64,000 nt of DNA. Source: Hymenobacter qilianensis (GTDB lineage Bacteria; Bacteroidota; Bacteroidia; Cytophagales; Hymenobacteraceae). This document shows, piece by piece, positions 19,304 to 28,588 of the stretch. Positions within the stretch are counted from its first letter, which is position 1. Each line of letters begins with the position of its first letter. The DNA lies in NCBI RefSeq assembly GCF_014489555.1, contig NZ_CP060784.1, forward strand, positions 744,001 to 808,000, in the 5' to 3' direction. The position numbers and the translations under genes were made by a program. Under the pieces are notes generated by a model. The model did no database searches and was not told the DNA's origin. It worked only from the letters and a program-made list of their open reading frames with translations.

Positions 19304-20569
19304 ATGGCAGAACAGAAGATCACCATCAAAAACGGCAAGCTGAATGTCCCTGATAAGCCTACTATTCCTTTTATTGAAGGCGATGGTACGGGTCCGGACA
19401 TTTGGGCTGCTTCGCGGAGAGTGCTTGACGCGGCCGTGGAGAAAGCCTACGGCGGTAAGCGCCAGCTGATGTGGAAAGAGGTGATGGCCGGCGAAAAGTC
19501 GTTTAAGCAAACCGGCAACTGGCTGCCCAATGAGACTTTGGATGCTTTCCGCGAGTATTTGGTAGGCATAAAAGGCCCCCTGACGACGCCCGTAGGCGGT
19601 GGTATTCGCTCGCTGAATGTGGCCCTGCGCCAGGAGCTTGATTTGTACGCGTGCGTGCGCCCCGTGCGTTGGTTTGAGGGCGTGCCCTCGCCCGTTAAGC
19701 AGCCGGAGCTGACCGACATGGTCATTTTCCGCGAGAACACGGAGGATATCTATGCCGGTATTGAGTATATGAACGGCACGCCCCAGGCTCAGAAAATGCT
19801 GGAATTTCTGCAGGATGAGATGGGCGTGAAGAAGATTCGCTTCCCCGAGTCGTCGTCTTTCGGCATTAAGCCGGTGTCGAAAGAAGGCACGGAGCGCCTC
19901 GTGCGCGCAGCCATCCAGTATGCCATCGAGCACAAAAAGCCTTCCGTGACCATCGTGCACAAGGGCAACATTATGAAGTTCACAGAGGGCGCGTTCAAAA
20001 CCTGGGGCTACGAGCTGGCCGAGCGCGAGTTTGGCGACAAAGTGTACACTTGGGCCCAGTACGACCGCGCCGCAGCCAAGCAGGGCCAGGACGTAGCCAA
20101 CGCCCAGCAGAAGGCAGCCCTCGACGGCGGCAAAATCCTGATCAAAGACAGCATTGCCGATGCTTTCCTGCAGCAGATTCTGCTCCGCCCCGCCGACTAC
20201 TCGGTGGTAGCAACCCTGAACCTAAACGGCGACTATATCTCCGACGCGCTGGCGGCCATAGTGGGTGGTATCGGCATTGCGCCGGGGGCCAATATCAACT
20301 ACCTCACCGGCCACGCTATCTTCGAAGCGACCCACGGCACGGCACCCAAGTACGCCGGCCAAGACAAAGTAAACCCCGGCTCGGTGATTCTGTCCGGCGC
20401 CCTAATGCTGGAGCACCTGGGCTGGCAGGAAGCTGCCGACCTCATTTACAAAGGCCTCGAAACCGCCATCGCCTCCAAGCGCGTAACCTACGACTTCGAG
20501 CGTTTGATGGAAGGTGCTACGCTGTTGAAATGCAGTGAGTTTGGCGACGAGATTATCAAGGATATGTAG
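19304..20569 (+). CDS. icd: NADP-dependent isocitrate dehydrogenase
   Basis: The 421-residue protein follows the E. coli Icd type closely. It has [11 protein letters not shown] at the start, the substrate-loop serine in [12 protein letters not shown] (the residue phosphorylated by AceK in enterics), [13 protein letters not shown], and the cofactor signature [18 protein letters not shown], whose Lys and Tyr favour NADP. It ends [20 protein letters not shown]. It converts isocitrate to 2-oxoglutarate in the TCA cycle as a cytoplasmic homodimer. A hairpin terminator follows at 20597. Confidence 0.97.
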   Translation: MAEQKITIKNGKLNVPDKPTIPFIEGDGTGPDIWAASRRVLDAAVEKAYGGKRQLMWKEVMAGEKSFKQTGNWLPNETLDAFREYLVGIKGPLTTPVGGGIRSLNVALRQELDLYACVRPVRWFEGVPSPVKQPELTDMVIFRENTEDIYAGIEYMNGTPQAQKMLEFLQDEMGVKKIRFPESSSFGIKPVSKEGTERLVRAAIQYAIEHKKPSVTIVHKGNIMKFTEGAFKTWGYELAEREFGDKVYTWAQYDRAAAKQGQDVANAQQKAALDGGKILIKDSIADAFLQQILLRPADYSVVATLNLNGDYISDALAAIVGGIGIAPGANINYLTGHAIFEATHGTAPKYAGQDKVNPGSVILSGALMLEHLGWQEAADLIYKGLETAIASKRVTYDFERLMEGATLLKCSEFGDEIIKDM

Positions 20570-20596
20570 TAGCTTGGCTTTTGCCAAGTACTTAAT

Positions 20597-20632
20597 AAAA
20601 CCCCGCGGTGGCTTTAGCTGGCGTGGGGTTTC
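20597..20632 (+). terminator. Terminator after icd
   Basis: AAAACCCCGC and GTGGGGTTTC pair around a GGTGGCTTTAGCTGGC inner part. The T-run is short. Confidence 0.65.
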
Positions 20633-20667
20633 TATTTAAACTATTTCCAAGTATGATTTTTCACATT

Positions 20668-21384
20668 ATGAAGAGATTTTTACGTGACAATAAAATATAT
20701 TTTGAAGTATTTTCATTTTTAGTAATTGGAATATGCGGCCTAATTATTACTTATTACCAGTACAAAGTCGCTAGCCAAGAGTTAGCTATTCATCAAAGTC
20801 AAGCTTCACCTCTATTAAGATTAGAATTATAGCAACAATACAATGAGCATGAAAAGTTTTTTGACACTGATGTATTAAATATTTACAATGATGGAGAAGC
20901 CATAAAGGATGTTAGAGTGAAAATAAATAGTTTTATTCCCTTCCAGTACAATAATAACAATAAATATAAAGGGAAGATAAAGCTTTACCTGCCAATAATA
21001 GACTATTTCAGTGTAAGGTCTCTAAAAAACCAATTTAAGGGTAAAATAGGAGAATTTTATAGATATGGAAATTACAAGACATATCATGATAGAATATACA
21101 TAAAATGTTTATATTTTAATCATAATAACAAAAAAATTCATATAGAACCAGAAAAAATTGTTGTACTAAAAATATCGTATAATGATATAATAAACAATAG
21201 TTATACAGAATACTTTAATGTAACTGCCGGGTTTGGAGAAAGAATGATAAAAAGGGATTATGAGTCAATATTGAATAAAAGTAATGAGCAATTTAGTAAT
21301 AGAATTATAAGAGTTGAGGACATAAGTTTTGAGGACTTACTAACAATCGCCCAAGATTCTATTAACAATATTAGAAATAATTGA
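20668..21384 (+). pseudogene. AT-rich membrane-anchored hypothetical gene with an in-frame amber codon
   Basis: One reading frame runs from ATG 20668 to TAA 21384 and is broken only by TAG at 20830-20832. The N-terminus has one membrane segment (FLVIGICGLIITYYQY) followed by KVASQELAIHQSQASP. The remainder is Asn/Ile/Lys-rich with no recognised motif. Both parts lie in the same frame, and the sequence between the TAG and the next Met reads plausibly (QQYNEHEKFFDTDVLNIYND). GC is below 30 percent against about 58 percent nearby, so it was probably acquired by transfer. The TAG may be a nonsense mutation of a CAG or AAG codon, or a sequencing substitution. Confidence 0.65.
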
Positions 21385-21404
21385 TTATTGTTCTAAATTG
21401 ACCC

Positions 21405-21605
21405 TAAACAGTGCGAGCTTGTATCTCGTGACTTGCCTTGAGGTGGTGGTACCTTCCCGTCAATGTCGCGCCAGCGGCAAAAAAGAAGCCGCTTAGGTAA
21501 TCCAAGCGACGTTGTTCTGGCGTGGGAGGCACAGCCTCCCGGCATGGCTGGTCACCAGTTACGCTGCGCTAAACTCGCGCCAGTGGCCGTGCTATTAAAA
21601 AATAG
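21405..21605. other. Non-coding segment with small palindromes
   Basis: It contains an imperfect palindrome AGTGCGAGCTTGTATCTCGT (about 21410), a GGGAGGCACAGCCTCCC hairpin (about 21524-21540) and two forms of CGCGCCAGYGG. It lies between the AT-rich gene and a convergent gene and may be the scar or border of the transferred segment. I cannot assign it to a known element. Confidence 0.4.
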
Positions 21606-21627
21606 CAGCAACGGAAACCTGCACTGA

Positions 21628-22260
21628 TTAAAACTTAAATTCCTGCATGCCTGCGACTTTCTTAAGCCTGATATGATTCAGGCCATGCGTATATCGGGCG
21701 CTGAGGCTTACGTTAGTAAACAGCCTCACTCCTAGGCCGGCCGTAGCGCCAATGCTTCGCTCCTCCGTGTCGCGTGTAGTAGTTACTGTTTGGCCGTTTG
21801 CATGCTTTTCGGCTTGAATCAATAAATCAAACTGTGGCCCGGCCATAAGGCTAACGCGTTGGAAAACAGTGTATTGAATCAAGACCGGCAGGGAGAGATA
21901 ATCGAAGACGTAGGCTGTGGCGCTGCTCGTTTCCTTGCTTTGCATGCGTGTCCACAGGTAGTCTTGCTGAAGAGCGAATTTTTCATTCAGCCTGATTCCT
22001 ACCAGCAGACCAGCGGTAAAGCCCGGCTTCCATTGATTTTCAACCGGAGCAGCTGGTCTCGGATAGCCTTTGTTGAAGTTCATAGCGGACAAATTGCTCC
22101 CCACGCTCGCCCCAAAATAGACCACCTTGTTTCTGAATGGCGTTTGTTGTGCAGGATGCTCCTGCGCAGCGATTGTTGGCTGTGGTACATAGTCTGTATC
22201 CTGCGCTTTTGCTTGCAAACAAAGACACGTTATCAGACTTAGCGTTAGGGCATCCTTCAT
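21628..22260 (-). CDS. Outer membrane beta-barrel protein (PorT-like)
   Basis: About 210 residues from MKDALTLSLITCLCLQAKAQ, a clear signal peptide; an ATG five codons upstream is less likely. The body alternates hydrophobic and polar residues in barrel strands (YFGASVGSNLSAM, GFTAGLLVGIRLNEKFAL, LSLPVLIQYTVFQRVSLMAG, IGATAGLGVRLF), as in the OMP_b-brl_2 family common in Bacteroidota. It ends MQEFKF with the terminal Phe typical of outer-membrane proteins. It stands alone, and its cargo or role is unknown. Confidence 0.8.
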   Translation of the reverse strand: MKDALTLSLITCLCLQAKAQDTDYVPQPTIAAQEHPAQQTPFRNKVVYFGASVGSNLSAMNFNKGYPRPAAPVENQWKPGFTAGLLVGIRLNEKFALQQDYLWTRMQSKETSSATAYVFDYLSLPVLIQYTVFQRVSLMAGPQFDLLIQAEKHANGQTVTTTRDTEERSIGATAGLGVRLFTNVSLSARYTHGLNHIRLKKVAGMQEFKF

Positions 22261-22533
22261 CTTCAAAATGTACATAATATACTATGTATTATGCACACCT
22301 TGGTCTCAGCCTTGTTGGGGTATTTCCGTAAGCGCTCGGCTCAACCCAGCCGATAGGCCAACAGGAAGCTGTGGGGGGCTTTTTATTCAGGATGAGAAGC
22401 TTATAAGCTGCTCTTTTATGAGCAAGCCACCCTGCGTGTACCCGTTTTCATTTATGCAGTTACCTTACTGCCAGCAAATGGTTTATTTGCCGCTGCATCC
22501 CGTATATACCGCTAACCTGAACCAACTCTATCC

Positions 22534-23817
22534 ATGAAAAAGCACTTTTCCCGATACCTGCTGCTCTCCACGGGCCTTGTCGGGAGCCTATCCTTATTTG
22601 CGCTCACCTCCGAGAATAAAATTGTAGCCGACCCCGACAACGCCGGCCTGAAGCTGCCCGCCGGCTTTGGCGCCCTAAAAGTGGCCGAAACCGGCGCCCG
22701 CACCCGCCACATTACCGTCACGCCCCAAGGCACGATTTACGTTAAGCTGAACCGGCCCAACAAGGAAGGCAAAGGAATTCTGATGCTGCGCGAAACCAGC
22801 GGCGGCAAAGCCGAGGTAGTCAACGGCTTCAGCAACTACGGCGGCACGGGCATCTACAGCGTCCCCGGTTTTCTGTACGCTTCCTCCAATGACGCCGTGT
22901 ATCGGTACAAGCTCAGCCCCAAGGGCGAGGTAACGAACCCCACCCAGCCCGAAAAGATTATCACCGGCCTTATCAACCGGCGGCAGCACGAAAGCAAGTC
23001 GATAACCCAGGATAAGGCGGGCAATATTTACGTCAATATTGGGGCTTATTCCAACGCCTGCCAGGTGAAAGACCGGCAGAAAGGCTCGCTGGGCCGGCCC
23101 AATTGCCCCATACTAGATTCGGCGGGCGGCATTTGGCAGTTCCGGGCCGATAAGCTCAACCAGACCTACGCCAACGGCACGCGCTATGCTACCGGCCTGC
23201 GCAACGTGGTAGGCCTGGACTGGAATACGCAGGCTAATCAGCTCTTCGTAATGCAGCACGGTCGCGACCAGCTTCACGACAACTTCCCGGAGCTATACGA
23301 CACGAAGCAGTCGGCGGAGCTGCCAGCTGAGTGCATGTACGCGCTCAATAAAGGCGACAACGCCGGCTGGCCTTACATGTACTACGACAATGTGCAGCGC
23401 AAGAAAATGATGGCCCCCGAGTACGGCGGCGACGGCAAAAAAGAGGCAACCGGCAACTACATAGACCCCGCCGCCGCCTACCCCGCCCACACAGCCCCGA
23501 ACGCGCTGCTGTTTTACACCGGCACCATGTTTCCGGAGAAATACCGCAACGGCGCTTTCATCGCCTTCCACGGCTCCTGGAACCGTGCCCCTGAGCCGCA
23601 GAAGGGTTATTACATCGCCTTCCAGCCCTTCAAAGACGGTAAGCCCTCAGGTGAATGGGAAGTATTTGCGGACAACTTTGCCGGTGCGCCCGACAAAGCC
23701 GCTGCTGGTCGGCCCGACCACAAGCCCTGCGGCCTGGCCCAGGGTCCCGACGGCTCGCTCTATGTCACCGACGATAAGCAGGGCACGATTTACCGCATTG
23801 TATACGCTAAAAAATAA
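22534..23817 (+). CDS. PQQ-type glucose/sorbosone dehydrogenase family protein
   Basis: The 427-residue exported protein has a Lys-rich signal sequence and a six-blade propeller pattern: TRHITVTPQGTIYV, YATGLRNVVGLDWN, FVMQHGRDQLHDNFP, KGDNAGWPYMYYD, AFHGSWNRAP and GLAQGPDGSLYVTDD. These are signatures of soluble PQQ-dependent sugar dehydrogenases and sorbosone dehydrogenases. A c-type cytochrome gene begins 8 bp after the stop and is the likely electron acceptor. No PQQ synthesis genes are in view, so the cofactor may be scavenged or the propeller may be non-catalytic. Confidence 0.85.
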   Translation: MKKHFSRYLLLSTGLVGSLSLFALTSENKIVADPDNAGLKLPAGFGALKVAETGARTRHITVTPQGTIYVKLNRPNKEGKGILMLRETSGGKAEVVNGFSNYGGTGIYSVPGFLYASSNDAVYRYKLSPKGEVTNPTQPEKIITGLINRRQHESKSITQDKAGNIYVNIGAYSNACQVKDRQKGSLGRPNCPILDSAGGIWQFRADKLNQTYANGTRYATGLRNVVGLDWNTQANQLFVMQHGRDQLHDNFPELYDTKQSAELPAECMYALNKGDNAGWPYMYYDNVQRKKMMAPEYGGDGKKEATGNYIDPAAAYPAHTAPNALLFYTGTMFPEKYRNGAFIAFHGSWNRAPEPQKGYYIAFQPFKDGKPSGEWEVFADNFAGAPDKAAAGRPDHKPCGLAQGPDGSLYVTDDKQGTIYRIVYAKK

Positions 23818-23825
23818 GCCCTTTG

Positions 23826-24299
23826 ATGAAGCAGATCTTTATCGTTGTGTGCGCGCTGACTTTGCTTAGTCAGTCGGCCGTTGCTCAACAAAAAACGCCC
23901 CCCAAAGCCAAGCCAACCACCAAAAAAGCTGCCACTGCTGCTCCCAAAACTGCGGCGGTTGCGGCCGCTACCCTCACGGCCGGCAAAGCGGTGTACACCC
24001 AGAACTGCCTGACCTGCCACATGGCCGATGGCGGTGGCGTGGAAAGAATGAATCCGCCCCTAAACGGCACCACTTGGGTACTGGGCGATAAAACCAGGTT
24101 GGTAAAAGTGGTACTCAACGGCCTGGAGGGCGAAGACATCGACGGCGAGTCGTACGCCAGCGTGATGCCCGCCTTCGACGCCCTCACCGACAAGCAGATT
24201 TCTGACGTGCTGACTTACGTGCGCAACAGCTTTGGCAACAAAGCCACGGCTATATCCGCAGCGGAGGTGAAAACAATCAGGGCTTCTAATAAGAAGTAA
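23826..24299 (+). CDS. Periplasmic c-type cytochrome
   Basis: The 157-residue protein has a signal peptide (ending QSAVAQQ), an Ala/Lys/Pro/Thr-rich linker and one cytochrome c domain with haem site CLTCH and axial Met in ASVMPAFDAL. ATG 23826 is the likely start; a TTG lies one codon upstream. It forms an operon with the sugar dehydrogenase, from which it should accept electrons. A strong hairpin follows. Confidence 0.92.
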   Translation: MKQIFIVVCALTLLSQSAVAQQKTPPKAKPTTKKAATAAPKTAAVAAATLTAGKAVYTQNCLTCHMADGGGVERMNPPLNGTTWVLGDKTRLVKVVLNGLEGEDIDGESYASVMPAFDALTDKQISDVLTYVRNSFGNKATAISAAEVKTIRASNKK

Positions 24300-24316
24300 A
24301 TGCTTGCTCATACGCC

Positions 24317-24357
24317 AAATCGGCCGCCGTTGCTCCCGGGCAGCGGCGGCCGGTTTG
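24317..24357. terminator. Bidirectional terminator
   Basis: AAATCGGCCGCCGTTGCT pairs with AGCGGCGGCCGGTTT between convergent genes, with T-rich flanks on both sides. Confidence 0.85.
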
Positions 24358-24358
24358 T

Positions 24359-24885
24359 TTAGTACGCTTCAGCAGCGTGTTTTAGAACACGAGCCGTTAC
24401 GGAAAGCTGCCCTACGTGGCGCATCGTGTGCTCGGCTGCGTGAACCAGCAGGCCCAGCACCGTGGAGGGCAACATGGCTCGCCCCACGCCGCGCGGCTCC
24501 GTTAGCGTGGCTTCGTTGGTGGTGCGTAGCTGCGTAAGCGCTTGCTCTACCTGATTGTGAAACGCCTGCACAAGCTCAGGCACAAGGCAGCCCGCCGGGG
24601 GCATTTTCCTTCTATTGCCAGCGCTTCCAGCTGCGCAGGCGTAAGCTGCCGGCCTCGGGCATACGTGAAGGTGCGGTCGAGTACGCCGGTGAGGTGCTGG
24701 AGGTGAAAACCAATGGAGGCCACACCCGCCGGCTTCTCCCAAAGTAGTGTTTCGGGGAAGCCGTGCAGCAGCTTGCTTACTTCTTCGCGGGCCTGGAGCA
24801 GGGCATGGGCTACGGGCTGGAGCAAAGGCGGCATATCGGGCAAGGGGCCGCGCAGCCAGACTTCCCGGGTATCGGTGGGGGGCAT
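24359..24885 (-). CDS. DinB-family protein (frameshift)
   Basis: Adding one base in the G-run 24597-24601 joins two frames into about 175 residues. The four-helix DinB/YfiT fold shows in WEKPAGVASIGFHLQHLTGV and LLVHAAEHTMRHVGQL, where the first His and the later His pair are the metal ligands of the family (HxxxH type). Such proteins are metal-dependent enzymes, often thiol-S-transferases, of mostly unknown substrate. The start is ATG 24885; an in-frame TTG at 24930 is less likely. It converges on the cytochrome gene. Confidence 0.8.
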
Positions 24886-24958
24886 TTTTGCTGATTTAAA
24901 TGAAGGGTTAACAAATAGGAAGTTAGTCAAGATACTGGGGCAATTCTAGTTACGGCCG

Positions 24959-24966
24959 TATCTTTG
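24959..24966 (+). promoter_or_regulatory. TATCTTTG -7 box abutting the aminotransferase start
   Basis: The box is three bases before the ATG at 24970, so transcription would begin at or inside the start codon region. This suggests a leaderless mRNA or use of a later ATG at 25000. Confidence 0.4.
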
Positions 24967-24969
24967 GGC

Positions 24970-26199
24970 ATGTTGGAAGTATCGAAGCGAGGCCACGCCA
25001 TGCCGGTGTCGCCTTTTAGGAAGTTGTTGCCCCACGCCGAAGCGGCCCGGAAGCGCGGCCTCAAGGTGCATCATTTAAATATCGGTCAGCCCGATATAGA
25101 AACGCCCCCCGCCGTGCTGGAAGCGGTGCAAAAAGCCAATATACGGGTGCTGGAGTACAGCGCCAGTGCCGGCCACGAGAGCTACCGCCAGAAGCTTGCC
25201 GCGTATTATCAGCGCGCCGGCATCGATGTAACCGCCGACGAAATCATCGTAACGGCGGGCGGCTCCGAGGCTATCCTGTTTGCCATGCTGAGCTGCCTGA
25301 ACCCCGGCGACGAGGTGATAATGTCGGAGCCTTTTTATGGTGCTTACACGGCCTTTACTGTTGCCGCTGGGGTGCATATCGTGCCGGTTTTGGCGCACAT
25401 AGAGAATGGCTTTGCCCTGCCTCCCATCGGTGAATTCGAGCGGGTTATTACTCCGCGCACCAAGGCCATTTTAATCTGCAATCCGAATAACCCAACGGGC
25501 CACGTGTATCGGCGCGAAGAGCTGGAGCAGCTGCGCGACATTTGCCTGCGCCACCACCTGTATCTGTTTTCCGACGAAGCTTACCGCGAATTCTGCTACG
25601 ATTCGCCCTACGTAAGCGCCCTGCACCTTTCGGGCGTAGACGAGCACGTGGTGTTGCTGGATACTATTTCGAAGCGCTATAGTGCCTGCGGGGCCCGTTT
25701 GGGGGCTTTTGTTACCAAAAACAAAGCCCTGTACGCCGTGGCCCTGAAGTTTGCCCAAATGCGGATCAGTCCGCCCGGCCTGGCGCAGCTGCTGGGCGAG
25801 GCGGCCACTGATTTGCCCCCCACCTACTTCGACGCTACCAAAACGGAGTACCTCGCCCGCCGCGACCTGATGGTGAGCCGCTTGCGTGCCATGCCCGGCG
25901 TGGAATGTCCTTTACCGGGCGGCGCATTTTACGTGATGGCCCGGCTGCCCGTCGACGACTGCGAACGCTTTGGCCAATGGCTGCTGGAGTCGTTTTCGTA
26001 TGAGAATCAAACGGTAATGCTGACGCCCGCTGCTGGCTTTTACGCGACTCCAGGCCGCGGCCGCGACGAAGTGCGTCTTGCTTACGTGCTCAACCTCGAT
26101 ACGCTGGACGCGGCCCTGACTTGCCTGGAAAAAGCCCTGATAGCCTATCCGGGCAGAACCCAGCCTCTAGCGCCCACTCTGCAAGCTGCCACGCTGTAG
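24970..26199 (+). CDS. Class I/II PLP-dependent aminotransferase
   Basis: The 409-residue cytoplasmic enzyme is of fold type I. It has HHLNIGQPDIETP, the PLP-phosphate loop GGSEAI, the Asn of CNPNNPTGHV, the Asp/Tyr pair of FSDEAYREF, the Schiff-base Lys in TISKRYSACGARLG and the carboxylate-binding Arg in DEVRLAYVLN. It matches aspartate-aminotransferase-like (AAT_I) proteins. The N-terminus MLEVSKRGHAMPVSP is shared by the family, supporting ATG 24970. The amino donor is not determined by sequence alone. Confidence 0.93.
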   Translation: MLEVSKRGHAMPVSPFRKLLPHAEAARKRGLKVHHLNIGQPDIETPPAVLEAVQKANIRVLEYSASAGHESYRQKLAAYYQRAGIDVTADEIIVTAGGSEAILFAMLSCLNPGDEVIMSEPFYGAYTAFTVAAGVHIVPVLAHIENGFALPPIGEFERVITPRTKAILICNPNNPTGHVYRREELEQLRDICLRHHLYLFSDEAYREFCYDSPYVSALHLSGVDEHVVLLDTISKRYSACGARLGAFVTKNKALYAVALKFAQMRISPPGLAQLLGEAATDLPPTYFDATKTEYLARRDLMVSRLRAMPGVECPLPGGAFYVMARLPVDDCERFGQWLLESFSYENQTVMLTPAAGFYATPGRGRDEVRLAYVLNLDTLDAALTCLEKALIAYPGRTQPLAPTLQAATL

Positions 26200-26257
26200 C
26201 GCTATAATCAGCGGGCATCAAGCTGCGCCGCGCGGCTTTTCGCTTGATGCTGCATCC

Positions 26258-26265
26258 TACTTTTG
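26258..26265 (+). promoter_or_regulatory. TACTTTTG -7 box, fused to the GCCCCCC motif
   Basis: This matches TAnnTTTG and is directly followed by CCCCCCAG, so one copy of the iterated motif overlaps a likely promoter. It lies 22 bases before the DUF3817 start codon. Confidence 0.4.
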
Positions 26266-26287
26266 CCCCCCAGACACTTTATTTCTT

Positions 26288-26584
26288 ATGCTCGCTCTAC
26301 TTTCTTCTACCCTTGGTCGCCTGCGCGTGGTTGGCTTTTTGGAAGGGCTTTCTTTTCTCGTGCTTCTCGGCATTGCGATGCCGCTCAAATATATGGCTGG
26401 CCTGCCGGAGGCCGTCCGCATGGTTGGTATGGCCCACGGACTTTTGTTTGTGCTGTATGTGCTGCTGGTGATTATGGCCACTATCGAGCTGGGCTGGTCT
26501 TTCAAGAAGGCTGTGCTGGCTTTTCTGGCTTCACTGGTTCCATTTGGCACTTTTTACGCTGATAAGAAGCTGTTTCGGGAGTAG
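26288..26584 (+). CDS. DUF3817 integral membrane protein
   Basis: The 98-residue protein has three membrane helices (VVGFLEGLSFLVLLGIAMPL, AHGLLFVLYVLLVIMATIEL, FLASLVPFGTFYADKKL). The ordering GxxEGxSFLxLL, MAHGxLFxxY and PFGTFYxDK is the DUF3817 signature. The function is unknown. It is a single gene with its own promoter candidate, converging on the alcohol dehydrogenase. Confidence 0.88.
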   Translation: MLALLSSTLGRLRVVGFLEGLSFLVLLGIAMPLKYMAGLPEAVRMVGMAHGLLFVLYVLLVIMATIELGWSFKKAVLAFLASLVPFGTFYADKKLFRE

Positions 26585-26600
26585 AATACTTTCAAACTCA

Positions 26601-26637
26601 GAACGTCATGCAGAGGCGGAGCCGAAGCATGACGTTC
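26601..26637. repeat. Short form of the GTCATGCAGAG palindrome
   Basis: GAACGTCATGC and GCATGACGTTC enclose AGAGGCGGAGCCGAA. It is a deleted version of the approximately 95-bp element found at five other sites in the window. Confidence 0.75.
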
Positions 26638-26690
26638 TTTCTGAATGAGGTTCTTTATTAGAACACATTATACTGCGTCATCACCCCAAC

Positions 26691-26724
26691 AAAAAAGGGT
26701 CGTCATTGCTGACGACCCTTTTTA
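26691..26724. terminator. Bidirectional terminator
   Basis: AAAAAAGGGTCGTCA and TGACGACCCTTTTTA form a stem with a 4-base loop between convergent genes. Confidence 0.92.
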
Positions 26725-26742
26725 TTTATTGAAGCTGCGATT

Positions 26743-27786
26743 TTACAGTGTTGCCATGTCAATCACAAAGCGATATTTCACGTCGCTTTTAACCATGCGG
26801 TCATAGGCTTCGTTGATGTTGTCGATCGGGATGATTTCGATATCCGACATAATGTTGTGCTCTGCGCAGAAGTCCAGCATTTCCTGAGTTTCGGCGATGC
26901 CGCCGATGAGGGAGCCAGCCAGACGGCGGCGCTTGCTGATGAGGTTGAAGGCGTGCACCTGCGGCGCTTCCGGCGGTACGCCGAGCAATACCATCGTACC
27001 ATCGAGGCGCAGCGTGGCCAGGTACAGGTTCAGGTCGAGGGGCGCGGAAACCGTGTTGATGATGATGTCGAAGTAGTTCTGGACGCTTTTCATGGCCTCC
27101 TTATCCTTGGTTACCACGAATTTGTGAGCGCCCAAAGCTTTGGCATCAGCTTCCTTATTAGGCGACGTGCTGAGCACAGTTACTTCGGCACCCATGGCGG
27201 CGGCCAGCTTTACGGCCATGTGGCCCAGGCCGCCGAGGCCCATAACGCCTACCCGGTCGCCTTCCTTCACATTCCATTGGCGCAGAGGCGAGTACGTAGT
27301 AATGCCAGCGCACAGCAGCGGCGCTACCCGCGCCAGATCCAGCTTGTCAGATACGCGCAGCACGAAGTTTTCATCCACTACTACCTGGTTGGAATAGCCG
27401 CCGTAGGTGGGCTCCTGCGTTTTAAGCTCACGGCCGTTGTAAGTACCCACAAAGCCTACTTCGCAGTATTGCTCCAGCTGCTGCTCGCAGCTCGAGCACG
27501 TGCGGCAGGAGTCGACCATACAGCCCACGCCGGCCAGGTCGCCTTCCTTGAATTTCTTGACATGCTGGCCAACCTGCGTAACGCGGCCCACAATTTCGTG
27601 GCCGGGTACCATCGGGAAAATGGAGCCGCCCCACTCGTCGCGCACCTGGTGTACATCGGAGTGGCACACGCCACAGAACAGAATCTCTATTTGCACATCG
27701 TGCGGGCCTACTTCGCGGCGCTCAAAGTTGAAGGGAGTCAGGGGCGCATTGGCCGTTTGGGCCGCGTAACCTTTTACTTGGGTCAT
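26743..27786 (-). CDS. Zinc-dependent NAD(P) alcohol dehydrogenase (YahK/CAD type)
   Basis: The 347-residue MDR enzyme has catalytic zinc ligands in FCGVCHSDVH and PGHEIVG, four structural-zinc cysteines in CRTCSSCEQQLEQYC and the Rossmann glycines GVMGLGGLGHMAVKLA. The sequence is closest in pattern to YahK/cinnamyl-alcohol-dehydrogenase-like aldehyde reductases, which usually prefer NADP (TSPN after the second strand). It probably reduces a broad range of aldehydes. It is transcribed alone. Confidence 0.92.
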   Translation of the reverse strand: MTQVKGYAAQTANAPLTPFNFERREVGPHDVQIEILFCGVCHSDVHQVRDEWGGSIFPMVPGHEIVGRVTQVGQHVKKFKEGDLAGVGCMVDSCRTCSSCEQQLEQYCEVGFVGTYNGRELKTQEPTYGGYSNQVVVDENFVLRVSDKLDLARVAPLLCAGITTYSPLRQWNVKEGDRVGVMGLGGLGHMAVKLAAAMGAEVTVLSTSPNKEADAKALGAHKFVVTKDKEAMKSVQNYFDIIINTVSAPLDLNLYLATLRLDGTMVLLGVPPEAPQVHAFNLISKRRRLAGSLIGGIAETQEMLDFCAEHNIMSDIEIIPIDNINEAYDRMVKSDVKYRFVIDMATL

Positions 27787-27928
27787 GGTCTTGGTTTTGG
27801 AGAGTTGTGTAAAGAGCGAAAATCAATAACTCACTGCCGAGCGGGAAGTTTAGCAGCCCGACGGCCCATTTCGGTTTAAACAGGCTTTTGGCTTAGTTAT
27901 CAACAGGTTATAAACATATTGTGGAAAG

Positions 27929-28588
27929 CTAATTTACCAGCTGAGCTTTAGCCAGCGATTCTTCCACCTGCTCGCGCATTCGCCGCATCGACTCACGCGC
28001 AAAGCGGCGCTGCAACATCCGGCCAAACAGCTTAAAGCCCAGCCAATAGAACGGGTTGCGAATACGCCCCAGCTGTGAGTACGCATGAATACGAAACTCA
28101 ACCCGGCCGGTTTGCAAATGCTTATGAACAGTGAAGTTGATTTCTCCGCGCTCAAAATGACCTTCCAGCGTCCGGTAGTTGTAGCCCCACACCTGCTCGG
28201 GGCCAGTATCGGTGGTGCGAGTTTCGTCGAAAACGCCCCCCACACGCACTCCAAACCAAAAGGTGAAGAACAGAAACTGCCCGCGCAGCAATAGCGTGCG
28301 CTTTTCCAACGGATCGTCGGGCACAAAGATGCCGGTAATCAGGTCGGGCGGCGGGAAGGTATAGTTGAGCAGTACTTGGCGCGCGGCGGTCCAGGAGCCG
28401 TGCTCGGCGGGCGGGCCGGGGGCCTCGGGGGGCAAATCGGTGGCGTAATCATCTACGTGCCAGCCGGTAGCGGTGGTGTACTCGTAGGCGCGCTCGGGAT
28501 CGAAGTTGTATTGGGCTTCATTAAACGAGGCCAAGCGGGCACGGTGCAGCTCCCAAAGCGGCGGCGCAGTCTTGGTCTCAGCCTTCAT
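27929..28588 (-). CDS. DUF1990 family protein
   Basis: The 219-residue protein carries the DUF1990 (UPF0548) core: YNYRTLEGHFERGEINFTV, RVEFRIHAYSQLGRI and LQRRFARESMRRM. The family is widespread in bacteria and plants with unknown function. Its start overlaps the stop of the upstream gene by 11 bp, so the two are translated together. I see no membrane segment that passes as a clear helix. Confidence 0.82.
   Translation of the reverse strand: MKAETKTAPPLWELHRARLASFNEAQYNFDPERAYEYTTATGWHVDDYATDLPPEAPGPPAEHGSWTAARQVLLNYTFPPPDLITGIFVPDDPLEKRTLLLRGQFLFFTFWFGVRVGGVFDETRTTDTGPEQVWGYNYRTLEGHFERGEINFTVHKHLQTGRVEFRIHAYSQLGRIRNPFYWLGFKLFGRMLQRRFARESMRRMREQVEESLAKAQLVN

Noticed and set aside
19229..19960. 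Long open frames antisense to icd and the M16 gene
   Set aside because: They are complements of strongly conserved coding sequence and show no domain, signal or plausible start; such frames are usual in GC-rich DNA.
20830..20832. Amber codon as recoded amino acid (pyrrolysine or suppressor)
   Set aside because: Nothing in the window suggests recoding, and UAG is used as an ordinary stop elsewhere (for example at 29394-29396 on the minus strand and at 63096-63098). A simple mutation is more likely.
22372..22390. GTGGGGGGCTTTTTATT as a terminator of the upstream barrel gene
   Set aside because: There is no pairing left arm; it is a single copy of the iterated motif.
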